Below are positions 28,842 through 38,158 of a DNA stretch of 49,225 nt, in pieces. Positions within the stretch are counted from its first letter, which is position 1. Each line of letters starts with the position of its first letter. Source of the DNA: a virus; IMG/VR virus record IMGVR_UViG_3300005253_000018, positions 1 to 49,225 of that record; one strand, 5' to 3'. Below the pieces are notes generated by a model, which ran no database searches, was not told where the DNA came from, and worked only from the letters and a program-made list of their open reading frames with translations. The position numbers and the translations under genes were made by a program.

Positions 28842-31129
28842 TACGTGCCTTCCCCTAGTTTATTTGCTGTGTATTCTATTTCTACCAAGATCAATGATGC
28901 TGCCGCACCGTAAGTATCTGCCGCATCATTTGTATCTCTGGATATTTTCAGGCCAATTGTATCTTCTAAAGCGATTGATGCCGCTGTTATTACCATGTTG
29001 GCTGTTTCTAATAGTTCGTCTTGCCGTGATTGTGTCGAATCGGTAACAGTTAAGTTGATTCCTGCCCCGCTTATTACTTCATCGGCTTCGCTTGCTACAG
29101 CTGCATAATCAATATCCCAGACAACATCGCCCGCCGCACCTGTTGCCGGTGCCCAGTGTATATGAATATCAATATCTGTTGACGAATCCCAGTCCGTAGG
29201 AATGTGCCATGTCATGTGTATCGATTCCATTGGTGGCGTAGGAGAAAACTGGTTAACAAAGAAATTACCTATCACAGCTTGCGATGGCGATGATGCTCCT
29301 AATCCTGCTGATTCTACACCTATGATAACATGCCTTCTTACCCTTGCTGTACCAGCCATTGTCTGTAAGCCAGTGGCAGAAACCTGCGTATAATTTGCCA
29401 CGCCACCATCGCCAAGAGTTGTAACGCCATCAGGAACAAGGTTTATATCCCCCGCTGCACCATCAGAGTCTACGGTAGCGATTGTAAGGTCGCCATCTGA
29501 GCCTGTGGCAAAAGTAGTATGGTTACCAGCGTCATAGCTTAATTTGAGCTGAGTTCCTGTATCAAAGATTTCAAGTTTAACGTCAGGATCAATTACGCCC
29601 ATGCCTACTTTACCATTCAAAAAGTTAAATTCAGAAGCATAAAATCTCATTGGAATATTAGCAGATATAGCATCATTAAATGCTGCAATCGCCAACTCAG
29701 AACTTTGAAGACCAATACCAAAATTTACGTCAGCTGCTCGCCTGACAATAAGTTTATAATTGGCATCTACCGTAGTAAGTCCTATGCCCACGTTACCTGA
29801 AGCATCAATAATCATCTTGGACGCATTATTTGTGCTGAAGTGCATTGCTGCATTTTGGCGGTTTATGAAGGCAATGTCATCATTGGAACTTGACATACTT
29901 CCGAGATACCAAAGCTGTGTATTTGTGTTAAAGGCATTATGCCCCGTAATAACTGAGTTAGAAAATTGAGCAGTCCCTGAACCAGTTACATGAAGCATAC
30001 CACTTTGAAAACCACCGATACTTCCTGGCTTGGGACCTTTAACTTCTAACGGAGCGTTTGGATTCGTTATCGTCCCAATACCAACCCTCCCAGTTATAAT
30101 AGTATTCCCTCCAGCGGGAGTTATCGTAAGATTGCTGCCATCTGTTGTGCTTAAAGTCAAGTCTGTCAAGTTAGAGTTGAACTTAAAGAAATTTGCTGTA
30201 TCTTCGCCGGGTTTAAGTGTTATCTCGCTTAATGCTTTAAGATCAAGGATACCGCTTTCTGCATTTATAATAATATCGTCTGCTGTTAATATTGCAGGGT
30301 CAGAACTGACTTGAATAAGAGTAAAGCCACGGATGATTAAATTATTGGCTGAAAAAGCATCATCTGTTTTTAAAGTGTCTGCTGCACTTCGGTATAGGTT
30401 TGTATCTCTGATAACATCGTCTACCAGCACGCCAATACCCCATTCCATTTTGCCGTCAGCCGTTATTTTAAGTCGGGCGTATGGGTCTGCGTCTACCCCT
30501 ATTCTAATCATAGATGCAGTACTGTTTGGGGCACATAACTGCAACCATCCAGGGTCGCCGTCCCCACGTTTTATCATTCCACTATTTAAAGGTTGAAAAG
30601 CTGCAAACTCTGTTACGTCCAAAGTGCAAGCGTCAAACTTTATAATATTTTGAAGTGCAGGGGTTACGGTTATGGCTGAAACATCTAGTAATGAATCCAA
30701 ACCTGATATGATAGTATTAAAAAGTGAAGTATCCCCCCCGGATGAAGTGAATCCATCGGAAGTAGTTAGTCCGGTTACGTCAAGAGCACCGGCTACATCA
30801 AGTTGGTTTGATGTTAATGTAAGCAGGTCAGTATCGGATGCTATACCAATATTAGCACCGTCTGGTAATTTAAGGTCAGAGCGATTCTCCCACTTACCAG
30901 CAGCGTTAAGCTGGAACACATCGTTCTCTGCACCACTTGTTATGTCGGCAGCGAATGTTTCAGCAGAATCGGTAAACTGTATACTCTCCATAGTAGGACT
31001 ACCAAACACAGGATCAGAGCCTACAGAGATTTCCTGATCTATGATCCTGTGGCTAAGATCATTTATGATATACTCAAGGTGAGGCCAGTCACCCGACATC
31101 ACACTATATTCTGGTCCCGGTGTAGCCAT
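28841..31129 (-). CDS. Large tail fiber/structural protein, 762 aa
   Basis: Begins MATPGPEYSVMSGDWPHLEY and continues with beta-rich repeat sequence (LLTLTSNQLDVAGALDVTGL, NTIITGRVGIG, NPNAPLEVKG) that is typical of long fiber shafts. The C-terminal 190 residues (VIIGVESAGLG, FFVNQFSPTPPM, DIDIHIHWAPATGAAGD) look like a jelly-roll-type domain that could bind carbohydrate. The following gene is the second fiber. The gene order of long fiber then short fiber is common. Confidence 0.78.
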   Translation of the reverse strand: MATPGPEYSVMSGDWPHLEYIINDLSHRIIDQEISVGSDPVFGSPTMESIQFTDSAETFAADITSGAENDVFQLNAAGKWENRSDLKLPDGANIGIASDTDLLTLTSNQLDVAGALDVTGLTTSDGFTSSGGDTSLFNTIISGLDSLLDVSAITVTPALQNIIKFDACTLDVTEFAAFQPLNSGMIKRGDGDPGWLQLCAPNSTASMIRIGVDADPYARLKITADGKMEWGIGVLVDDVIRDTNLYRSAADTLKTDDAFSANNLIIRGFTLIQVSSDPAILTADDIIINAESGILDLKALSEITLKPGEDTANFFKFNSNLTDLTLSTTDGSNLTITPAGGNTIITGRVGIGTITNPNAPLEVKGPKPGSIGGFQSGMLHVTGSGTAQFSNSVITGHNAFNTNTQLWYLGSMSSSNDDIAFINRQNAAMHFSTNNASKMIIDASGNVGIGLTTVDANYKLIVRRAADVNFGIGLQSSELAIAAFNDAISANIPMRFYASEFNFLNGKVGMGVIDPDVKLEIFDTGTQLKLSYDAGNHTTFATGSDGDLTIATVDSDGAAGDINLVPDGVTTLGDGGVANYTQVSATGLQTMAGTARVRRHVIIGVESAGLGASSPSQAVIGNFFVNQFSPTPPMESIHMTWHIPTDWDSSTDIDIHIHWAPATGAAGDVVWDIDYAAVASEADEVISGAGINLTVTDSTQSRQDELLETANMVITAASIALEDTIGLKISRDTNDAADTYGAAASLILVEIEYTANKLGEGT

Positions 31130-31135
31130 ATTATC

Positions 31136-31879
31136 TTAAAGGTTAAAATTAAACGAGTTTAATAATGCCTGACTTAAACTAGCCGAAGTCTGTGCAGCCT
31201 GTGCTCTAACAGTAGCTATCCCAGTTTGTAATCCTGCAACACCAGCAGCCTCTGTAGTGGAAGTACGCTCTTGCAATGCGGATAATCCAGTGAGTGCAGT
31301 AGCCAATTTACCGGTACGCTCTTCTTCTATGCCAAGCTTGGCAGTGGTAAGATCGCTGGCTACTCTGGTTTTCAATCCGATAGCAGCCGTACTTGAACTC
31401 AAGCCGCTCGCTACTAATCCAGCACGCCCGGCAGCTTCAGTTTTACGTGCCTGCTGCTCTGCTATGGCTATGCTTCCTTTACCAAACTCTCCGCCCCGTC
31501 TGAATATATCAGCCACTTCTCTTGAGGTTCCGATAGCTTCTTTTCCCACGCCTCGAAATTCTTGTATAGCAGACCGCAACGGTGCCTCAGCCGATGTAAA
31601 ATCACCGGCACCCGGTACCCCGCCGGAGAAAAACTTTTGCAAGGTAGAACTTAACAGGCCAAACTTTTTTTCTTGCAGGCCCAGAGTTCTCTCTGCTAAT
31701 GATGTCTCTGTGGCAAGCTGCTCCTCTGCCAAATCCTGTCGCCTGGTACCTAATATCCTGGCAGTCCTGGTCGATGGTGTCTCTACCACTCTGCTGCCTA
31801 TATTACTAAACGATGATGATCGTAAATTAGAAGTTGGTTCACGTATCGCTCTACCTCTTGAATCAAAACTTACCGCCAT
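31136..31879 (-). CDS. Internal virion/tail assembly protein, 247 aa
   Basis: Mainly helical and Ala/Ser/Thr-rich: RRQDLAEEQLATETSLAERT, FRGVGKEAIGTSREVADIFR, AEQQARKTEAAGRAGL and LTTAKLGIEEERTGKLATAL. The repeated Ala-rich helices and the place directly after the nozzle gene resemble the short internal virion protein of T7-like podoviruses (gp14 type), which forms part of the ejection channel. No strict motif is available, so the name rests on place and composition. Confidence 0.6.
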   Translation of the reverse strand: MAVSFDSRGRAIREPTSNLRSSSFSNIGSRVVETPSTRTARILGTRRQDLAEEQLATETSLAERTLGLQEKKFGLLSSTLQKFFSGGVPGAGDFTSAEAPLRSAIQEFRGVGKEAIGTSREVADIFRRGGEFGKGSIAIAEQQARKTEAAGRAGLVASGLSSSTAAIGLKTRVASDLTTAKLGIEEERTGKLATALTGLSALQERTSTTEAAGVAGLQTGIATVRAQAAQTSASLSQALLNSFNFNL

Positions 31880-31880
31880 A

Positions 31881-33920
31881 TTACTTTCTCCTTCCAGATT
31901 TTGCTATATCAACTTGTATACTTTCTATGCTAAAACTTTCATCCACGTTTTCATTTTTTAGCTTCAGACCTATCGCCCCGCCTTGAATTTTCTGTCGTAG
32001 CGAAGATTTTAATCCATCATTAGTATAAACTTTTGAAACAATAGGATCGGCCCCGGCCAGTATATTATCGACCACCCTCTCAGATGTCTGATCTTTAAAT
32101 ATATCTACCGTTATACCGTCTGTACCAGTACCCATCTTCAGCGATAACTCGTTTAACTTTAACTGCTCTCTGGCACTTTCTCCAAGATTAAGGGGGCCTA
32201 TGGTGAACCAGCTATTTATAGCGTTACTTCCATCGTCGGATTTAGCTGAGTCATCAAACTTCCTTATGAATCCATCTTTACATCCAAGTAGCAATCCACG
32301 ATCATCAGCTTCTCTTCCGTTGTAGTACAGGGCTGATGTAGTAACGTGGTCGTCGATATAATCCTCCGGGAAGATACTCCCGGTTCTTAGATCAATCCAT
32401 AGCGTGGTTTTCCATAAGCCGTCAAGCTGTGAAGCCGTAAGTGAAATCCCATTTCTTAACTTATCGAAGGCCATAGTTATTCTATCGGTCCTTCTGTTTA
32501 GTTTCAGGTTGCTTATCAACTTAGGTATGCTGTCCTTGGTCAAATTAGTAGGTGGTGCGGCACTGACTATAGCCTCGGATGATAAACCATAGATACCATC
32601 CATTCCTACGAAGTATAGATTATTGCTGTCATCGTAACACCATGCCGTGTTACTGAATATTCCAGTTGACTTAGACAAGTTTGTAAGCACACCGCCAGCA
32701 GCAGGATCGGACCGCATGACCCATACCTGGTCCAGAGTACCGAGCACCTGATAGTAATCCTTGTACGGTGTGAACGCTGTTAATTCATCACCTATCAAAC
32801 CAGCTTTAGTAGTAGCAGCAGATATGGGAGTCTGATTATCATCCTGGTTTACCAGCCAATCCAGCGGATCACCTGATCTGGATGCGAACCACAAGTGTGG
32901 GTTTTCCACGCTATTCAAGAATATCCTACCAAATGATAACGAACTTATGTTGGCACCACCGCTCGGTAGTCCGGTCTTACCGGCAGTTTCTGTCCATGGC
33001 AACCAATGTGGCGGTGCCTGAACTCCGGGAAACCCTTTGGTAGTTTCTGTAACCGTAACTGTAGTTACACCAGTTAAAGCTGATACATCGAACACCGCTG
33101 TAGCAACATCGGATAGCGATGAGTCAAATGTAAACGTTAATCCGCCAACTCCGATGTCGAATGTAGTCCCGCCGACTGTTACGTTGCCAGTCCCTATCAG
33201 GCTCAGTAATTCTAATGCTGCCTCGATGTCACCCGTGGTAGCTTCCCAGTCCAGATCAGATGTTTCTTCACCCTCTATGGTTATCGTGAACGTTCCAGCA
33301 GATGATGTAGAATCAGGTACACTGGTCTGTATCTCATCTACCACTGTGGGGGTCATGGTTCCACCATTCTCCCCGGTTATTACGTCGGTGGTATTAAACT
33401 CTGTAGTGGTAGTCCTATAGAATAGCTGTATTATACCACTACCTACAGCGGATGGTGTCATGGTAGCACCAGACGTAACTCCTACCACCGGATTTACAGC
33501 ATTAAACGTAGTACCCTTAACTGGGAACACGTACAGTGCTTGCTGAGTCTCGGTTCGTTGCACGTATACGAATCCTTCAGCGTTGCTTCCAGCCTGAGTG
33601 ACACGTTCACCCTCCTGATATGTGCCGACTATCGTTGCGTTGCCATCGTACAATCGTTTGTCAGGATTCTCATCGAATACACCCACGGCTTCGGTAGTAG
33701 CCTGAGCTACGAGCTCACCTTGAACGTATGCTACGGTGGGGGTACCGTTAATCTTAGTATTAATCATGTCGAGCTTGTGGTACCCGTTGTTAAGTATCGA
33801 CCTGCCATCGGTGAAATATACTTTTTGATACGCCGGTTCTACTGCTATCAGTCCGTCAGTATCGAAGTCTCCGACTGTAAATCCATGCTTTGTTATAAGC
33901 CTCGTAAGGTCAATAGCCAT
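31881..33920 (-). CDS. Tail nozzle-like protein with inserted beta domain, 679 aa
   Basis: Starts MAIDLTRLITKHGFTVGDFD; residues 310-420 (SSLSFGRIFLNSVENPHLWF, ASRSGDPLDWLVNQ) match the signature of podoviral tail nozzle/stabilisation proteins, where the chain forms a beta-propeller at the tip. Residues about 204-301 are a separate domain (AGTFTITIEGEETSDLDWEA then EAALELLSLIGTGNVTVGGT) that is also found in the adaptor at 37034-38158. The insert would be displayed outside the tube. Assignment as nozzle is by pattern. Confidence 0.75.
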   Translation of the reverse strand: MAIDLTRLITKHGFTVGDFDTDGLIAVEPAYQKVYFTDGRSILNNGYHKLDMINTKINGTPTVAYVQGELVAQATTEAVGVFDENPDKRLYDGNATIVGTYQEGERVTQAGSNAEGFVYVQRTETQQALYVFPVKGTTFNAVNPVVGVTSGATMTPSAVGSGIIQLFYRTTTTEFNTTDVITGENGGTMTPTVVDEIQTSVPDSTSSAGTFTITIEGEETSDLDWEATTGDIEAALELLSLIGTGNVTVGGTTFDIGVGGLTFTFDSSLSDVATAVFDVSALTGVTTVTVTETTKGFPGVQAPPHWLPWTETAGKTGLPSGGANISSLSFGRIFLNSVENPHLWFASRSGDPLDWLVNQDDNQTPISAATTKAGLIGDELTAFTPYKDYYQVLGTLDQVWVMRSDPAAGGVLTNLSKSTGIFSNTAWCYDDSNNLYFVGMDGIYGLSSEAIVSAAPPTNLTKDSIPKLISNLKLNRRTDRITMAFDKLRNGISLTASQLDGLWKTTLWIDLRTGSIFPEDYIDDHVTTSALYYNGREADDRGLLLGCKDGFIRKFDDSAKSDDGSNAINSWFTIGPLNLGESAREQLKLNELSLKMGTGTDGITVDIFKDQTSERVVDNILAGADPIVSKVYTNDGLKSSLRQKIQGGAIGLKLKNENVDESFSIESIQVDIAKSGRRK

Positions 33921-34786
33921 TATTCAAAGTCCTCATAGTATACACTTCCCTCATCGCTTACCGCCACCAGTTTATTCCCGAATCTACCTGATCCCTTTTT
34001 AAGATTAACAGCACCGGTTGAAGTGTTAGGCTCGTACCATAACTTAGTTTCCTCATCCCATACTTTACTAGGGTCATAGTTAGCCGTTCTGTCTGACGGG
34101 AAAAAATCCGCCGGGTTCATAATCAGAGAATTAACACCACGGCCTTGAGCGTATAATGCTGCACGTTCCGACGATAATAACTCACGACTAAATACCATAA
34201 CCCCATCTATCAAGCCTTCAAAGTTTCTGCTCGATCCTGAGTCGGTTGCACCTATATGAAGATCATCTGTTAGACCAGCAAACCCCGTAGATAATACGCT
34301 TCCACCGAGAACGTTATCTACGTAAATTTTAGCGGTTCCATCTGAATCATTAGTTAGTATATACTGATGCCATACATCCCTTATTATGTTATTAACGTTA
34401 GGGATGGTTTTACCGTTTATCCTAATAGCAATATCCTCTACTGCCAGTGATGATCTCAAGAGCAAAAGCTGTAATATATTATCCTTGACTGCGAATATCC
34501 TGCCATCTTGATGAACAAATGTAGGATTATCCTTGGCCCATAAGACTATACTAAATTCTCCACTTGGTATTATGGCCTGTGGTGCTACCACAAAAGGTGA
34601 TCCATCAGAATAATCGAAGGCTCCGTTGCCGGTAAAACTGAGATCAGAGTGTAGGTCATCAGAGTTACCACCGGATACGGCGGCAACATTCTGGCTGGTG
34701 CCATCCAGCACGACAGTAGTAGCCAGGTCATCGTCTAATTTATAGAATGCAGTAGTTATGGAAGTTAGATCAATTTTATTAGCCAC
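33920..34786 (-). CDS. LamG/concanavalin-like tail protein, 288 aa
   Basis: Residues 30-210 form a LamG-type jelly-roll (FSIVLWAKDNPTFVHQDGRI, WHQYILTNDSDGTAKIYVDN, NFEGLIDGVMVFSRELLSSE, the canonical L-I-D-x-V-x-V end). The family usually binds sugar or protein surfaces. The C-terminus ends GSGRFGNKLVAVSDEG then SVYYEDFE and is nearly the same as the end of the neighbouring protein at 34786. Likely exposed on the virion. Confidence 0.78.
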   Translation of the reverse strand: MANKIDLTSITTAFYKLDDDLATTVVLDGTSQNVAAVSGGNSDDLHSDLSFTGNGAFDYSDGSPFVVAPQAIIPSGEFSIVLWAKDNPTFVHQDGRIFAVKDNILQLLLLRSSLAVEDIAIRINGKTIPNVNNIIRDVWHQYILTNDSDGTAKIYVDNVLGGSVLSTGFAGLTDDLHIGATDSGSSRNFEGLIDGVMVFSRELLSSERAALYAQGRGVNSLIMNPADFFPSDRTANYDPSKVWDEETKLWYEPNTSTGAVNLKKGSGRFGNKLVAVSDEGSVYYEDFE

Positions 34787-36213
34787 TATATATCCTCCAC
34801 GTATATAGCCCTGTGACCTACTGCTATAAGCTTGGAATTATATCTTCCACCACCACCTGCCAGAGAACCAAAGTCTAATCCCGATCCTATTAAACTGGCC
34901 CCGGCCAATTCGGTACCGGTTATCTCGAACTTTAATTCATCATCAATACCGCTGTCACTTTCTATACCAAAGGCTTGATCGGACCATACCAGGCCAAACT
35001 TGGACCCGACATCAGATCGTAACGGTGGGAATGTGTTGTCGGCGTTAAATGGCATACTGGTTGCAGCCATAAATATTGCCTCATCAGGAGCACCGACTTG
35101 TAACTGTTCGGTCCACTGCCATGTTGATCCAACTTTATTCATCAAGATATAGTTAAGATTCAAACTCGATCGATGGTCAGAATAAGTTATGGCCAAGTCG
35201 TCGTTGTCTAGCAATGTAAGTATAGGGAACGCCATAAATATACCGAAGGTCAAACCATTCATTACAGTGGGTCCAGTTATTTTGTTACCACCACTATCGT
35301 ATTCTACAAATGTTGTAACCTCCAATGCACTGTCAGTATCATTCGTTATAATAAGTATAGTGCCGTTAGCAGTTATAGAACCTGCCGGACCGCGTTCTCC
35401 TGTAGAATTGAATCCTTCCAAGTTGCTGCTAACAGCCGCTATAGTCTGCGTTATGGTCCCCGCCGAGTTTATATAGGATAGACGGGGAAACACAGGGTCA
35501 GTAATGTCTTGCTTGGAATATAACAGGACACCTGTACCGCCGCTAAATGCGTGACATTCCATTCTACCACCAGCAGGATTTAACAACGTAGCATCAGCCT
35601 TAACTATGGAAGTTAGATCGTTATTGTATACTCTATACTTCACGGTATCGTTGGTACCATTGGTAGTTATATCTATGGTGGAATATGGTATAACTATGTT
35701 ACCGCCTGTAAGCTGTGCTACTTTGAATCTCCCGTATGTTTCAAAAGAGTACCCACCATTGTCATCGCTAACATATAAGTCCGATGTTATATCCGTTGTA
35801 CTTAATAGCTTTAATGCTGGTGACAATATCTTGGCCCTAAGAGTAGCTGTTAACGCTTTATTACCAGGTGGTGGTGGAGTAGCTAGATTAGCCTTTGCAA
35901 ATATGGAATAAACTACGAGCAATCTGCCATCGTTCAGTATCAACATATCAGCCCACGATATACCAGCGTCTGTTAACGAGCTAACCAAACCTGACGTGTA
36001 TAATTCTTCGCCCAGGAAGTCCTCCAGCACTATCTCTTTCTTGAAAGTTCCAAAGAAATCATGTTGCCTAAGAACCAGCTTTCCACCTTCTGTAGTGTTA
36101 GGACTTGGTGACGCATCTGTAGCAGTGGTGGAATAGACCATGGCCAGACTGCCATCGTTCATACCGATAGCTGATAGGGCTGTCTTATCTGTACCAATAG
36201 TAACTTCAGACAT
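34786..36213 (-). CDS. Beta-propeller-like tail protein, 475 aa
   Basis: Repeats of the type DGSLAMVYSTT, DGRLLVVYS and DDLAITYSDHR (spacing about 90-250 residues) are those of a sialidase-like or Asp-box-less propeller blade. The C-terminal segment (GGGGRYNSKLIAVGHRA then IYVEDI) is shared with the next protein (33920). Together with the 77-residue gene before it, the gene may form a split version of a larger tail protein. Function is likely structural or receptor binding. Stop and next ATG overlap. Confidence 0.68.
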   Translation of the reverse strand: MSEVTIGTDKTALSAIGMNDGSLAMVYSTTATDASPSPNTTEGGKLVLRQHDFFGTFKKEIVLEDFLGEELYTSGLVSSLTDAGISWADMLILNDGRLLVVYSIFAKANLATPPPPGNKALTATLRAKILSPALKLLSTTDITSDLYVSDDNGGYSFETYGRFKVAQLTGGNIVIPYSTIDITTNGTNDTVKYRVYNNDLTSIVKADATLLNPAGGRMECHAFSGGTGVLLYSKQDITDPVFPRLSYINSAGTITQTIAAVSSNLEGFNSTGERGPAGSITANGTILIITNDTDSALEVTTFVEYDSGGNKITGPTVMNGLTFGIFMAFPILTLLDNDDLAITYSDHRSSLNLNYILMNKVGSTWQWTEQLQVGAPDEAIFMAATSMPFNADNTFPPLRSDVGSKFGLVWSDQAFGIESDSGIDDELKFEITGTELAGASLIGSGLDFGSLAGGGGRYNSKLIAVGHRAIYVEDI

Positions 36214-36214
36214 A

Positions 36215-36448
36215 TTATGCCACCGGTTCTACATAGGTTATAGCTATCTGTTTCATCAGTGTAACTGGATTATCCCCTACTATCCTGTCATCTGATGCCT
36301 TAGATAATCCTGGACGCTGGCCACCGCGTATGCGTTCTTCTTCCGTATCAAACGGTCTCACGTTACGCAAACTAGGTGAAGTAAGAGGGGGCTGACCCTC
36401 TACAGCCGCCCCCTCGTTCCATCCTTTTATGGGAAACTTAATCTCCAT
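36215..36448 (-). CDS. Short N-terminal-type tail protein piece, 77 aa
   Basis: The whole product matches, by memory, the start of larger phage tail proteins: FPIKGWNEGAAVEGQPPLTS, then PSLRNVRPFDTEEER, RGGQRPGLSKA and VTLMKQIAITYVEP. In relatives the sequence continues into a long tail protein, whereas here it stops with TAA, one base before the ATG of the 475-residue propeller gene. It is either a separate virion protein or the front half of a split gene. Confidence 0.6.
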   Translation of the reverse strand: MEIKFPIKGWNEGAAVEGQPPLTSPSLRNVRPFDTEEERIRGGQRPGLSKASDDRIVGDNPVTLMKQIAITYVEPVA

Positions 36449-36465
36449 GGTGCAACCTCGCTATA

Positions 36466-37032
36466 TTACCTCTCAGTATTCTCGAAGTAAACGAGATCAG
36501 AACGATAAACTACTTCCACGCCGTAGAAGTTAGCTGCATCAGTAGAATGAGCACTGGTAGTAAGATCAAAGTGTAACGCATCACCAGGTTTGCAACCAAG
36601 GTCGCTTGCGTCTATTTCGATGTAACCAGCTTTAGCCGTATTATTATTCATCGCAGCGGAGATAGTTGGATCGAGGTCAGATGTAAGTGCTACTCCGGCT
36701 CTCTTGCGGAACATGGCAGCGTCCATCGTGGGCGTGTTGGTATCGCCGGCAGAGTTACATAAGAACCTGATCTTTAACTCGTCGTTGTTTACATCATAGT
36801 CACGGGGCACATTAAATACCAGCGATCCGAAATCGGTAGTACCACTTGCACTCTGCACACCCTCGAAGTTTGTTTCCAGCGATGCACGCAGTGGTGCAGT
36901 CGATCCCGTAAGGATCAGACCACCTGATGTACGAAGAGTATTTAGATTTATACCCTGGATTACTCTCTTGAAACCGTTACCTGTGATAACTCCCTCAAGG
37001 TTCTTTAAAAATGTTGCACCATTTAAACTCAT
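36466..37032 (-). CDS. Structural protein, 188 aa
   Basis: Starts MSLNGATFLKNLEGVITGNG and is beta-rich, ending DAANFYGVEVVYRSDLVYFE. The middle part (FGSLVFNVPRDYDVNNDELK then IRFLCNSAGDTNTPTMDAAM) has the look of a jelly-roll head or neck protein. It lies between the adaptor and tail proteins, with a start two bases after the adaptor stop. The conserved LHFDLTTSAH strand near the end suggests an outer-capsid or neck fiber. Confidence 0.62.
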   Translation of the reverse strand: MSLNGATFLKNLEGVITGNGFKRVIQGINLNTLRTSGGLILTGSTAPLRASLETNFEGVQSASGTTDFGSLVFNVPRDYDVNNDELKIRFLCNSAGDTNTPTMDAAMFRKRAGVALTSDLDPTISAAMNNNTAKAGYIEIDASDLGCKPGDALHFDLTTSAHSTDAANFYGVEVVYRSDLVYFENTER

Positions 37033-37033
37033 G

Positions 37034-38158
37034 TTACGCTCCTGAATTAATGTTAGTTGTGTCTACGTTATTCCAGAACCTCGTAGGTCCGGTCTTTTTT
37101 AATGTATTCAAACTTCCCAATGTTCTCGGTGCCGATCTTAGATCAATCACTTGTGCATCAGGTAATGCTATCTGCCTGTAATATGCCACCCAGTCTGTCT
37201 CAGCAGTAAGTCCCTCGATCTCCATCATAGTACGAGCCTTGCACGCGGCAAGAACTACCTCGTCGAACCTATAACCTGCCGGATGAAGATCGGTACCAGA
37301 TGACAGTGCATCGAAGAAAATCGTGTGTGGAAATACCACGGTACGTATAGCCTGTGGATCAGGGTATACCAATATGTCAAACCGTCTAACGGTCTCACTT
37401 GGAATTATCGCAGCCATCCACGGATCAGCAGTAATGCTTGAGTTCTCTCTAGCCTGTCTGATGGTGGCTTCGTTGGTCCATTGCATGCGTGGCCCGACAT
37501 TGGTATTCTTAGCATACGTGATTTCGCCGTCCGGCGATCCACCGAACGTATCAGGTAGAATATATCGTGCCACTTCCAGTAAGCCCCGCTGAGTCTCAGA
37601 CACGGTTATAACGGTAGTAGTAGTAGTGCTTGTTACGTCGAAGGTGACATCAGCAACGTTACCGAGTGAATCATCGAAAGTCAGGGTTAATCCTGTGGTC
37701 GCGGTGTTAAAAGTCACCCCTCCTACTGTGATATTCCCGGTACCGATGCCTGTAAGTAGCTCCAGTGCCGACTGAATTGTGCCAGTTGTTGCATCAAATG
37801 CAAGGGCTGAAGTAGTCTCAGTCCCCAGGGTAATAGTATACGTACCAGCAGTAGCTACAAGATCAGGTATGCACAACTGGTTATCTTCTATGCTGCCTAC
37901 ACTGGTAGATGAGGAACCTGATGGATCAAGCTGCACGTATAGAAGCTGTCTCATCCACTGCCAACCCTTTGTAGGAGAATTGGAGATGAACATCCTGATG
38001 GCCCTGTTCACTATGCCCTGAGACAGATCAAGATCGTGGGCATCAGTGGGAGTGACAGCTATACCATCACCGCCAGTACCATAGCTCGCTATACCAGCAA
38101 GCCTGGCTACCTCAAGTGTAAGGTCATCAAACGTTAATGCTGTGTTCGGTTCGGCCAT
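37034..38158 (-). CDS. Head-tail adaptor with inserted beta domain, 374 aa
   Basis: The N-terminal 60 residues (MAEPNTALTFDDLTLEVARL, IVNRAIRMFISNSPTKGWQW) and the C-terminal half (LPDTFGGSPDGEITYAKN, RRFDILVYPDPQAIRTVVF, DEVVLAACKARTMMEIEG) are typical of podoviral head-tail connectors of the gp11 kind. Residues about 103-190 are a foreign-looking domain (AGTYTITLGTETTSALAFDA, QSALELLTGIGTGNITVGGV), closely matching the insert in the nozzle-like protein at 31881-33920. Overlaps the preceding stop by one base (TAATG). Confidence 0.75.
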   Translation of the reverse strand: MAEPNTALTFDDLTLEVARLAGIASYGTGGDGIAVTPTDAHDLDLSQGIVNRAIRMFISNSPTKGWQWMRQLLYVQLDPSGSSSTSVGSIEDNQLCIPDLVATAGTYTITLGTETTSALAFDATTGTIQSALELLTGIGTGNITVGGVTFNTATTGLTLTFDDSLGNVADVTFDVTSTTTTTVITVSETQRGLLEVARYILPDTFGGSPDGEITYAKNTNVGPRMQWTNEATIRQARENSSITADPWMAAIIPSETVRRFDILVYPDPQAIRTVVFPHTIFFDALSSGTDLHPAGYRFDEVVLAACKARTMMEIEGLTAETDWVAYYRQIALPDAQVIDLRSAPRTLGSLNTLKKTGPTRFWNNVDTTNINSGA

